Source: Thamnaconus septentrionalis
Lineage: Eukaryota > Chordata > Actinopteri > Tetraodontiformes > Monacanthidae
DNA: 64,000 bases
NCBI GenBank assembly: GCA_009823395.1
Contig: CM020503.1
Coordinates: forward strand, 8,460,001 to 8,524,000
Direction: 5' to 3'
The notes beneath the pieces were generated by a model. It was given only the letters and a program-made list of their open reading frames with translations, searched no databases and was not told where the DNA came from. This document shows, piece after piece, positions 46,433-58,400 of the stretch. Each line of letters begins with the position of its first letter. Positions within the stretch are counted from its first letter, which is position 1. The translations under genes were made by a program, and so were the position numbers.

Positions 46433-49400
46433 CTGCAACAGGAAAAACAATTGAAGACATATGGAAAATACTGAATTGGAAAACATATAAGTGAAACTTT
46501 GGGGCAGACTGAATGAATAGCAAAAGGGTGGTATATTTATCTCTAATCACCGAAGTTTCATCTGTTCACTGCAAGAATTACTACCAAGTCATTTTTGATT
46601 CAGTTTGCCTTAGTTAATGTTCATTATGCAACTCACTAAAATCAAGCAACTATTATTTCCATTAACAGCAAAGTTTGTGAAAAAGTATTTTTTAAATAAA
46701 CAATAATTTAGGCCCAGTTTACACTATAACAGATAGCAGACATATTACGATTTGCTCTCCTATTTAAAAAGGAACGGCGTGTTCGACTACATGAAGCATG
46801 ATATGGCCTTCAAAGTGGAACTCGCAATTTAAATGGGTCATCAGTTTCCTTCCTGAGATTGTCAACGTCACGCTCTACCTGCCGCATTTGTAATACGCTT
46901 CATTTCTACTTGCCATCATCAAACAACAAGAGGGATGATGGAAAGGGCTCAAAACCAACAGAAAGGGTCTGTGATGTGACGACCTGCCAGAAATGAGCTT
47001 CATATACCAATTGTTTCATCCACCTAATATATGTCGATGACAATCATGTATTGATTGAGATTTCTTCACTTGCGTAAACACAACAACAACGTAAACACAA
47101 CAACGAAAAGTTGTGCAAACCAGGCCGTAGTTCTGTGCATCGCTACCTGTACAGCTACACATTTCTGGATAACGGACCTGTGTCTTCACTGTGTTTGCGT
47201 TTTGAGGTGGTTTTGTCTTCAGCCACCTTCTCCTGGTCATCACCCTCAGCTTTAGTCACTGAAGTCTGAAAGCAGACGCAAGTTTCGTTAGCGGTTTTGC
47301 TTCTGTTTTTGAATTGACATAATGTTGAATGTTTCTACAGTGTCTGAGTGGTTGTTCTATACGCTTTTGGAGATCTGTACCACTGGGTCGGAGGAGTCTG
47401 CTGATGCCACCTGCTGGCAGAGTGGTCGGGTGCACAGCGGGCTTTGCTCCACCTTCCTGTCCTCCTCTTCTTCGACAAACTCATCCAGAGTGACGAGTGT
47501 CTGCTGCTCTCCCTCAGCGATCTCCTCCTCCTCCTCCTCCTCCTCCTCCTCCTCCTCCGTTGTGTGGCTTTCTGTTCCTCTTTCCTCTTTGGACTCATCA
47601 GCTCCTTCTTCATCCAAAATAACAAGCTCCTCCTCCTCCTCCTCCTCCTGCTCCTCCTGCTCCCCTTCCGTCCACCTCCTTGTCCTTACCCTGATGCCTC
47701 TGCCTATGCTTTCGCCCTTTCCCTCCTTCTCCTTGGTCCACACTTTTCCTTCCTGCCGACGCAGTGGTCCAACCTGTTTCTTCCAGAGTTCTTCCTCAGA
47801 TTCAACAGGAGGGAAGTCTTCCTCATCGCTGACACTGTCCAGGTTCAGAGGGCTTCTCATTTTTCTCTCCCGTAACTCAAGCTTTTCCTCCTGTGGTGTT
47901 GAATTCTGCTCTTTGGTGTTGGCTGTTCTAGGTGGGTTCTTCTTTTTACCAGTGCCACAATCGTTAGTACAGGACAAATCCTCGTTGACCCTCTCCAGAC
48001 GGTCAACTGCTACACTTGGAGTCTCCTTGGGGATGACCGCAGCTTCGGATGCTTCCTCAATTGTGACGCCGCATTTTGACGTCTCCTGGTTTTCGACCGA
48101 TGCCTCTTGATCGCTGTTTTCCTTTGTGATTTCACCAGAGACTTGTGTGACCATTGAATCTTCTTGATCCTCTTCTACAGAATCCAAGATCTCATACAAT
48201 GGTTCTTCTTCGTCCTCCGGATCAACTTTAGCTGGCTCTGTGACTGCTTTGCTTGACCCTTCGCTTGCAGAAATGTCACTTTCATTACAACTCTCAGGCG
48301 GTCCTGCCTGCGCTTGAACATCACTGGTCTCCTCCTCCACAGAGTCAAGAATTTGATACGTCACCTCTCCTTCTCCCTCTGCAAATTTTGCAGCTGTCTC
48401 CTCGTCATCCTCCTTTGTTGGCACGCTCGCTTTTTTATTTATTTGAGCACCTTTCCCCGTCCGTCCACGTTTCCGTCCAGTGTTGGTCCGGACATCTTGG
48501 ACAACTTGCTCCTCCGGGGAGTCCAATGATTCCTTGTCTTCCTCCGCTGCAGCAGGCTCACTCTTCTTTGTTGGTGTGCTCTCCTCCCTGCCGGGAGTGT
48601 TCCTCCTCCTCGACGGCGTCCTCTCTTTCCTCGTCGTCTCAGTCAAAGTCTCTTTGTTGCTCTGTCTGTTTCTTTGTCCTCTGGTAACTCTTTTCCCGAC
48701 AGTAGGTTCGTCATCCATGGTCTCCTTTTCTACAGAGTCCAGAGGACTGAATGAAGATTCCTCATCTTTGATGGTAGTTTCAGCCACTTCTGAGGAGTAT
48801 GAAGATGCTTTATCCTCTTTCTTTCCTCGAGCACTCCTCCTTCTGCCAGCTCTCTCTGCGGTGGTAGTGACTTGTACTGTGTCTTCTTCAACAGAGTCAA
48901 CTATCTCATAAACCATCTCCTCTTCTATTTCTTTGCATTTCTCTTGGACTCTGGGGATAGTGTCCATTGTCTTGCGTGTCTTATATTTTGGAGCTTTTCC
49001 TTCACATTTCTTGGGAGTCGTCTCCTTTTCTTCATCCTTGGATTCTGTGGTCTCTGAGTCACTTCTGCTGGATGATTCTCCTTTTGTGGCACTCTTTTCT
49101 GAAAAATCATTCTCCACCTCAGCAACCATCAGCTGGTCTTCAACACTATCTATTACCTGATATGTGTCTTCCTCCTCCTCGTTGCAACTGGCACATTCAG
49201 ACAACTGGCTCCAGGTTCTGAGGTCTTCTTCTGCCACAGTCTGATCATCGATGGAATCCAACACCTCAAACTTTTCTTCATCAGGACTGTTTTCATCTGA
49301 GCCCATTGGATCATGCTTAAGGTCTAAGTCCTGAGCAGGCTGGTCCTCACTTAGATTCTCCAAGTCGTTGGTATCTTCTCTAATCCTTGTATTCAGCTTT

Positions 49401-52400
49401 GCTAAAGAACCTACGCCTCCTGCATCTTTCATGATTTGATTTTCACTGTTGTCAGAGAGTTGTGTTCCCGCTGAGCCATTTTCTTCTTCTTGAACAGGAG
49501 CTTCTTTGTCTTCAGCAGTTATGTCTCCAGTTCTTCTGTCTACAACCTGCAAATTTTCCTCAGGTACAGTTTGTTGTGTTGTGTCCACCTGTTTGTCGAT
49601 TTTAACACTGAGAGAATCAGGGACTTTATTATTTACATCATCCATGTTCTTCTCTCCCTTGTTGGCATTTCCTTTGTTTCCTTCCTCCTTGCAATCCATT
49701 TGCTTTTCAAATGTACTGTCCATGATTGTTTCTGATAGAGCAGTTTTTTCAGTTATGCCTTCATATGCCTCTGTGGGGTCAGACTTAAGTACTACACTCT
49801 CTGTCCCTTTGGCTTCTGTTGCGGTTGCTGCAGAGAATAAGCAAGTACTAAGACTATTACCAGCATTTGAAGGTTTGGGTGAAGATTCAGATTTTTTGAC
49901 TTGCGTTCTCTGACCTGTTGAGGTGACAGTTACAGCAGACGGTGAAGAGGAGGACGAGGAGGGCTTACTGGACCTGGAAGAGGTTCGGGATTTGGCAGGA
50001 AGCTGTGAGGAGGCAGACGAGTCTGTGGACTTTCTTGAAACAGAACTTGAATCAGAAGATCCTTTCTGAGACTTGGATAAGGAGGAGGAGGGTTGGCTGC
50101 CTTTCGAGGACCTAGATGAGGTCTGTCTGCTACTGTGTGAACTTTGCCTCACTTCACGTTCTCTGTATGCCGATGAGGAGGACCTGTGTGACCTCGTGGT
50201 GCTGTCTTCAGTGTCATCCCAAACTTCATCAACAGTGACAAAGTCCTCCATGTTTATATTGAGGTCATCAAAAAGGTAGACATCTGAAGATAAAGTGTCA
50301 GCTGTGAAGTCATCTTTAGCCTGGAAATCACAAATGGAAACGTGGAAACAATTAATGTGTATATTTGTAAACCGCACAATTGGTAAAAGCTGTTAACTCA
50401 TTGAATCATTTACAAAAGCAAAAAAAGTATAGTAATCTGCTTTTTCTCACCACTTTTGGAGGGCTCTGTTGAGTCAACTTGGAACTGGAGTTGTTTTTGC
50501 TGGAGCTCTGCAAAAAAGCAAGACCAAAGAGAAAAATAGAATTGATGATGTCAAGGTGAATTATAATCATTGATTCGAGTTTCTATATTTGTTGACTGTA
50601 ACTGTGCTTTGTTTTTCTCATTATGTTAATCTTCACAGGGAACATAACTGTCATCAGTTTCATATGAAAACATCCAATAGTGAGGTTTCACTGAGAACTG
50701 TGGACGATGAAAATCAACATTTCCAAACCCAACAAATACAAATTTGTCAAATAAAAACACCTTTTACTCCCAATTGAGTGAAATACTACTTAGCAAGATC
50801 ATTTTACACAAAAGTCGATGAACTTTAAAATGTCAAAGAATCACATTTTTCTATACTTCAACAATGAATTTACTATATTCATTTTGCACTAGCCCAACTC
50901 TTTAAAAGTCAAAGTCTGATGTTTTGATGCTATTTTTGAAGCTGAAAGCGGTGCAGGATTTTAAAAGCAGGTCTTACCTCCTCCACCTCTTCCTCACTCT
51001 CGTCTTCATTCTGATAAACTGTTCTGGTTATAGTCTTCAAAAAGTCTTTGTTGAATGACTGCTGCAGGGCATCATCTGCATTCTGGTCTAAGTTTAGCAG
51101 GATCTCAGAGGCCTCTTGGAGGCGCTGTTTTGTCCTCTGTGCGCTAGATGCAAAGACAAGAGCAAAAGTGTTTTAAATCCAGTCTTGAGTACCAATATCA
51201 GAAAAGCAATGGCTGAGTGAGAAGCGCTGCAGGACCATTGATCTACCATCCTCTTCAAAACAACAAAGCTATTAGAGAATATGGGACTTAGAGCCAACAC
51301 TTGTGTCTTTATAAACTAACGAGTATTGTACTTACGTCTCAAAACGTTGAACATTGCTCCTGAAGAGAGAGAGAAACATATTTATTAAGTTTAGTTTTAA
51401 GGACATTTGAACAACCAGTTCTTACAAAAGCACAGGTCCAATTTCCTAAAAAGATTCAGAAACGCATTTCAGCCCACTTAAGTTTTTAAGAGGTAGATGT
51501 ACATACCAGAGCACGCCTTTCTCAAAGGAGTCTGGTGAGAAAGTCTGATAGTTTTCCAGGACTTTTGTCAAACCGGCAGAGTCAGCCATCTCAATGCATA
51601 TCTAAGGAAGAAGTTAAAAGAGAAGCAGAAACAGGAGTTATTACAGTGCATTGAGGCAAAATTTAGTTTACGTTGTGAAAGAAATCAACTATCCATAAGT
51701 CAATCTTTATAACTACAATATATTATGGAGAAAAGCAGATGAACATCCCACCATCAAGAAAACTTGAGCTGCAAATATCTTTTTTTTTTTTTTTTGTTAA
51801 GATTTAGTTTTCATTTGCATGTTTTTGAACTGTTTGAACTGTCTAAATGTTAGTGCTTTGAACAATCAGAAAATAAAGTGATGTTTAGTGGATCTTGTCC
51901 ACTTGCTTTTGATTTTGCTCCAAGAGCAGGTGTCTGTGGTTGGTACCATCTATTCTTAGTCACATACATTAAACACTTATTCTATTATTTTAGTGCAGTT
52001 TTTGTTTCTGTTTAAGTACCCTGTTGGCAAGGGGCAGGAAGCTCACAAAGGGTGCAAAGGAAGACACCACTTCCACAACCATTCTGACAGTTTCTACAGA
52101 TGTCTCGGACGTCTCCACACACAACAACCGTTCCCCCAGAGTGTCTGGCTCTTGAATTTCCTGAAAAGGGGCCTGAAGAGAGAAAAAATGTTCATGAACC
52201 AGAAGATGGGCATGTTTTTGCAATTTTCCTTTTGTTGTCTTAAACATAAATAATTGCAGACTTACAACTTGGCTCCATTTTATCATAGGGTTGTACAACA
52301 TTTCCTGCAAAACAGAAAAGGTCACTCTTAAAAGTAATGGTGAAATACAACAAAAAGACGAGAAGAGAAGTCAAAGAAGAGGACAAATATTATTATTCAT

Positions 52401-55400
52401 TAATATATTTTGGACAGGGAAATGTGGGGGACCTGAAATCAGAATTTTACTCAACACTGACTGTTATAAATGACCAAAGTTAAATAGTCAAATTTTCATC
52501 CCTCATAATATGGTGAATGAACTTTTAAAATTTATACAACAGACTGTTTTACAAAATGATATATTCTGATGTTTTGAAGGTTACATACACAGCTCAAAGA
52601 GCAGACTTTACACTGTTTTCCAGTTTCATACCTCAGTGCACTCAGGGTGGATGTCTTGCAGGACAAAATGAACTGTGAGACTGCAGCCATTTAAAGAAAA
52701 CGGATAAGTGAGGTGTTCCCGTACAAAATTGCAGCATGAAACCCAGTCGGCAAAAAACAAAAACGCCTAGAAGTGGGACAGGCAGGGGGAGAAAAACAAA
52801 CAAACAAGAGTCGCTTTAACACAGTTCAACACAAAGTGAGATAACAATATTGACAATTTGAGTTACAATCCTCAGCTGATGTAGCTTACCCTTCTCTGCA
52901 GTGGCAAGACAACCACGTTGTAATAGAGAGAGTGAAGATTCTGCTTTGCCATATAAGGCCAGGCCAGTCTGGCAATGCTCTCATGACGGTACGGTGTCTC
53001 AGGCAGACCCGTCAACATTATTGTGGGAAACATTGAACCTCTGTGACCAGCCTCCTAAAAAACACAGTCATTCAAAACACAGCTTGAGGAGTTCTGGAGC
53101 ACAATTATGTAAGTGTTTCAGTTTTGTCAGAGGAATAAAATAGTAATAATGTACACATCTGTAACATTTAATGAAACAGGAAAAAAGAAAGTTTAGAAAC
53201 TTGGAAAGAAAATTTGGCTGCAATATGCCTTCTTAATAAATCTTATACACTGGGCCTTTCATGGAACACATTAAATAAAAGCTATGTAGAAAGAAATGTC
53301 CATTGATTGATTTGTGGCATGACTGTTTCAATTAAATAAATTAAAGCTGCAGGCAGCATTCAAGGGACTGAGCCTGCCGTTGTCACCGAACCTCTTCCTG
53401 TGTGTTTATAAAAATAGAAACAAAAACATTTATATAAACTAGGGCCGTTAATCTTGCTAATCTTGCTCATATGTAAACCTCAACTTTCAAGGCTCAAAAA
53501 ATGAGCAATTTATCAATCTCTGTAATGTAAGTACTGCAGTAACATTCTCTTGGCAACGACCCCACTCAGATAATGGTTTAACTGTTCTGAACAAGCAGAT
53601 AATTAAAACAAGACAACAAACGCAACAAGCCTAGCTTGAAATAAATACATTCAGTTATTTTAATTCACACCTTTTTGCACAACATTACTTCAGTTAAGCA
53701 AATATCAAAACAGGTAATCATTTAAATACCAGACTTACCCGAATATCATCCATCTTTGTGACGGTCAGGTGAGCTGTGAGTTACAAAAAAACAAGACAGG
53801 AAAAAAAACTGAGTGGATGCACTGCCAGTGAATTTAGTGCTATGGTTGTACATGCACAATAAAGACTCTTTACCTGGAATACTAAACCAAGGAAACGAGG
53901 TGGAAAACAGGAAAGGGCTCGTTTTTGTTGCGATCCAAAATGGTGCATTGCAGCCTCGTGGAATGAAAGAGTGTATTTGTGGGATTTTAATTCCTTCAAC
54001 TTCATCCTTTCTCTCCAAACTTACTCGTGGTGCTGTGGGTGAAAAAGTTTTGAACTCGTCAAAATGTAATTGGAGACATACTGGTCAAAGCAATGACGTA
54101 AAGATACATTCAAATTACTCTAGCATTAACATCCAATATACTGTAGTTTCTCTACAATGATTTATATTTTTTATTAGTGTAAAAAAAACATTCAAAAGTG
54201 TAAAGTAACTCAAGACTCACTAAACAGTTTGTAGGTTTTTGGTGCTTTCAGCCTGAAGATTTCATAACCAGGGTCTTGTTTCAGGAGATTGTACCAAACT
54301 ATGAATCGGTCGGTATCGACACTGGTCCAAAATTCAATAAATACCTGGAAAACAGAAGCAAGTGCAAACATAAATCAGCTCTAAGGCTAAAACAATGCAT
54401 TCTTTTAACCACCAAAACTGATGTGACCATGTGGATTTGTACTTTGTTGAGCAGAGGAAAGTAGTTTGCAATGTTACTATTTTGTTTCCAAACTACAGCG
54501 AGCTCTGCGGCTTTGCTCTGGGAGATGTTCTTCAGAAGGATCACTCGGTCTTCCTTTACTGCAGGCTGCATGGGAAAAAAAAAATTGAACAAAGCACGAG
54601 TAAAAATGTAATTAAACAGTCCTGGGTAACCTCATTTAATGTTTGCGTCTGCACGCTGGTTACTTACTTTCTTCATCAGCCTCATCAGGAATGTGTAAAT
54701 TCCAAGCTGGAGCAGAAAACACAATAGAGCAGCATTATAATGCAAATAGAGATAATTAAGTTGGCAAAAAGAAATAATATATACAAATGTATATATATGT
54801 ATATATATATACATATATATACAAATGTGTGTATATATATATATGTACATTTAAAAAAACAAAAACAAAAAAAGAATGTAAACTTGTGACTGTTCTTACC
54901 GCCGTCACAGAAACATTAGACGCCACAACACCAAAACAAAGTCTGGACTGTTTGAAGAAAACGCCTTCATTTCTGAAAGATTTCATTAATGCAAGAACAC
55001 TTTCCACATCGGGCATCTCAACCAACCCCTTGAGAAAAAGAGAGATTGATGGAAACAGCAGAAGTAAGACGTGTTAGAAAGTAGTGAGCTGATGACTAGT
55101 TGTGAGAGAAATCAGTCTGGTCAAAGGCTTCCAACATCAGAGCAGTGCTCACCATTTGTCTCTGAGGAACAACGTAGATGTTTTCGTGTGTGTACTTGAA
55201 GCCAAACGGGATGAGCAGCTCAGCCAATTCATTTTCGGTGTAGCAGTCATCATTGTATCTTGGCAGTTTAGTAATTAGCAACACTTTACTGCCCCTCTCC
55301 AAAATCTTGAAAAAAAGAAAATGAAAAATCAAATTTAATGCCGAAGGAAACACTTTAAATTAACATAAAAACCTAACAAAGAGATTAGCGAAAAGCAATT

Positions 55401-58400
55401 ATTATTCAGGAAAACCTACTTGTGGCGAGGTGTAGGTTTCGTGGCTCAAGCAAACTGAAAAAGAAGAAAGACAGGAGTCAGGTTAACACGTAAAAGAGGA
55501 TTGAAGACCGGGTTACAACAAATACGCTGGGGTTCATATCAGACGTAGTTGAGTTTTATTGAAAATGTCCAGTGACTGACTGGGGTTTGTGAATTAACAC
55601 ATAATGAACATACTTCAAATGCATACTGGCAATTCCTGCTTGAACTGTAGTAGAACAGTTTCCGTATCTATGAAAATGCATTAAAGCAATTTATCGGGGC
55701 TCAAGACTAAGAACGTGCCGTCGTCCTCTGGTCATAAAAATATGTATTTGGGAAATACAATTGGAAGGAGGAGGATTTTTTTTTCACCGCCATTCTGCTC
55801 ATGATGTTCAAGTACTTGCGAATGTGCATGAGATTACTGCAATGGGCGTATAAATGTTACAACATCCACAACACTGATAAAAATCTGTAGGTGGCATAAA
55901 GAGATTAAACATGCCAAGCTATCTGAAGACGTGACGAAGAAACGGTGCTAGAAGTGATGAATAACGGAGGAGAAAATCCACCTAATAATCATAAAAAAAA
56001 GAAGAAATACAGGAATGATAGGCATGTGGGTCTTTGATTTCTCACCTATTTTACTTGGATCTAGTCGTCTATCCACGAGTTCTCCAATCGTAGGTTTGGT
56101 GCCATAAGGAGAATTTGGCCAGGACAGTCGGGGCTTAGAGGCTGAGGAACCCTTTCCTGAAGATGAACTGCTGTGCATCTTTTCTTCAGTCACTGGATCT
56201 TCAAAACATGAGAGTGAAGTAAAGATAAAGCAAGAATTAGTGGTCATATGGCGTCTACAGTTCCCATGTGCTGCATTTACACTGATTCAACACTTTGCCA
56301 TTACCTTCAAGAACTGCTTCTGTCTTCCCAACTCCACCCAGCAGCTTTGTCTTCTCGGCACCCACATGTTCCACTTGCAGATGACCTGTCTTGGTCTCGG
56401 GTTCCTTCAAAGCGGTCTCCAACTCTGGCAGAGCAGTCTGGTGGATATGCTCTGAAGCTTGAGTGGCAGTCTCTGTTGGACAGCTCTTATCTGCACCGTA
56501 TGAGAGTTGATGATCATGGTGTTCCTGGACAACCTCAAAGGTTTTCAGTTGGTCTTCGACATCCTCCACGTCACTTTTGACTTCCACTAGCTCGCCATCC
56601 TCAAGTCCACTTTGCCCAGTAAGCATCTGCTCAGTGTTCACAGGCTCAATGGCTTTGTCAAGATTTGTATCATGCTCAGGTTCAAAAGCAGTCATATTTT
56701 CTGGTTCACTAGATTGAGTTTCAACGAGTGTTACCACCATAGCCTCCTCAACTGCACTTTCAGGCTGATCCTCTGAAGATGTGGATTTTGAAAAACTTCT
56801 TAGATCTTTTGCATCCATATCCTCAACATTTCTAGAATTTTCTCCAGTGGGCTGATGACCCAGAGATGTAGATTTGGAAGGGCTACTTTCGACATTAGGT
56901 TCATCACCTACGTAGATATCGCCATCAGGTTTATCTTCTGGAGATGTGAGCTTGGAATAACTACTTATATCCTTCACTGCTGTGTCTTCAATATTTTCAG
57001 AATTCTTTTCATCAGGCAGATCTTCTGAAGAGGTTGACTTGGAAGGTCTACACAGGTCCTCTGTAATACAAGGATCAAAATTTTGGACCACTGGTTGGAT
57101 CGCTACGTCTTCGACATTTGTACAATTTTCATCATCACGGTGTTCTTGTGAAGGTGTAAATACTGCATACTCAGCAGCTGTATCTTCCACATTTTCTGCA
57201 CCAACAACTTCTATTCCATCCATTGGTTCTTCTGACTCAAGGGCAACTGTCTCTTTTAACAAGACCATAGATTCATTAGTAATGGTTTCAGATATCAGAG
57301 GTATTGGGTTTTGTTCAAAATGAGCAACACCGTCCTGGTTTTCTGGAGCTTTAGGCCTGAGTGCAAGAGGTCTTTTCTTGACAGCTCCTTTTATAGGCAA
57401 CTTTCTCACCTTCACAGTTTTAGGAACTTGCTTGCTTGAGATATTTTTGGGTTTTGAACCCACAATTGCTTTTTTCTTCCCTCCTTGAACAAGGACTCTG
57501 ACAGCGGTTTTAAGGGCAGTGCCAGAAGATGAAATCCCTTTAAGTTGAGGTTTTAATGGCGCCTTTCTTGGTGAGGTTGAGGACTTTGAGGTTTGAAGTT
57601 TGGTTGTGCTGGTTGTGCTGGATGCGTCAGAAGTACTATGAATGGAAAAAAAACAGGAGATATTTTACATATATGTATGTAAAGGAAGATAGAGATTTAT
57701 ATTTAATGGATAAATCTTACATTTGAGAGGGTGTCTTTTGCTTCACAGCAGTAGCATCCTTAAAAAAAACACACACAATTTTAGATCATTTAATTTATTT
57801 TACCAAAGACACCCAAGCAGACAAATTTTTATGTGCAGACTGGATAGAGAAAAAAAGGATACCATTTTTCTGACGGCTTGGACTTTGATTCCCTTGACAT
57901 CAACGGTCTTTATGCTGATAAGTGATTTAGCATCTTCTGCTTTCTCAAAACAAACCATTGCCTACATGAGCAGACAAAAAAATAATTTAAAAAAATTACT
58001 GGAAATAAATCAGTGAAAACAGAGATGAACAAGACAAAGCCCCAATAAGTTACTCTAAAATATTACAATCATCCCCTATTGATAAGATTATGATCAAATA
58101 TCTGATGTATGTCTTGCACTGGGCTACATTCATTTACAATCGTCAAATAAAATCACTATGGGATTTCTAAAACTTTAGGTCTTCAAATTCATATAATAAT
58201 AAAAACAATAAACAAAAATAAGGTTGATGTTGTAAAAGAAACAAAAACAACAATTAGAAGACGGTATAATACTTCATGCTATCCATACCTCCTGTTTGGA
58301 CCGAAACATTAGAAACGACTTGATTTTTCCATAATGCTCCAAAGCTGAGACCACATCATTGCGTGAGAGACTGCTCTGAACACGCAAAAGTCTGACCATG

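Larger units (their letters stand above)
47363..50320 (-). other. Copy B giant acidic repeat exon
   Basis: 986 codons in one exon. It starts AKDDFTADTL and carries nine copies of a hydrophobic-[IVL]-D-[SE]-[VI]-[ED] motif, at about 50213-50249 (FVTVDEVWDD), 49236-49275 (FEVLDSIDD), 49131-49165 (YQVIDSVED), 48878-48914 (YEIVDSVEE), 48719-48752 (SPLDSVEKE), 48331-48358 (YQILDSVEE), 48168-48198 (YEILDSVEE), 47595-47625 (LVILDEEG) and 47461-47505 (LVTLDEFVEE). The Ser-rich start is followed by Glu/Lys-rich sequence and two poly-Glu tracts near the end. A stop-free run this long on one strand, with strong repeat structure, supports coding. Confidence 0.88.
51336..53773 (-). other. Copy B RRM-like units 4 and 5 (block II)
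   Basis: Exon sizes are 35, 165, 135, 39, 153 and 95 nt, then a 24-nt exon, matching copy A. RRM4: TIMLTGLPET and AFLFFADWVSCC. Spacer: EMLYNPMIKW. RRM5: RLLCVETSE and ICIEMADSAG. Confidence 0.78.

Noticed and set aside
47322..48110. Long Ser-rich open frame on the + strand
   Set aside because: It is the antisense shadow of the copy B acidic exon, where CTC/TCT complements of Glu codons read as Ser.
53335..53440. Possible SINE in a copy B intron
   Set aside because: Only a roughly 20-base phrase looks familiar, with no promoter boxes, tail or duplication seen.
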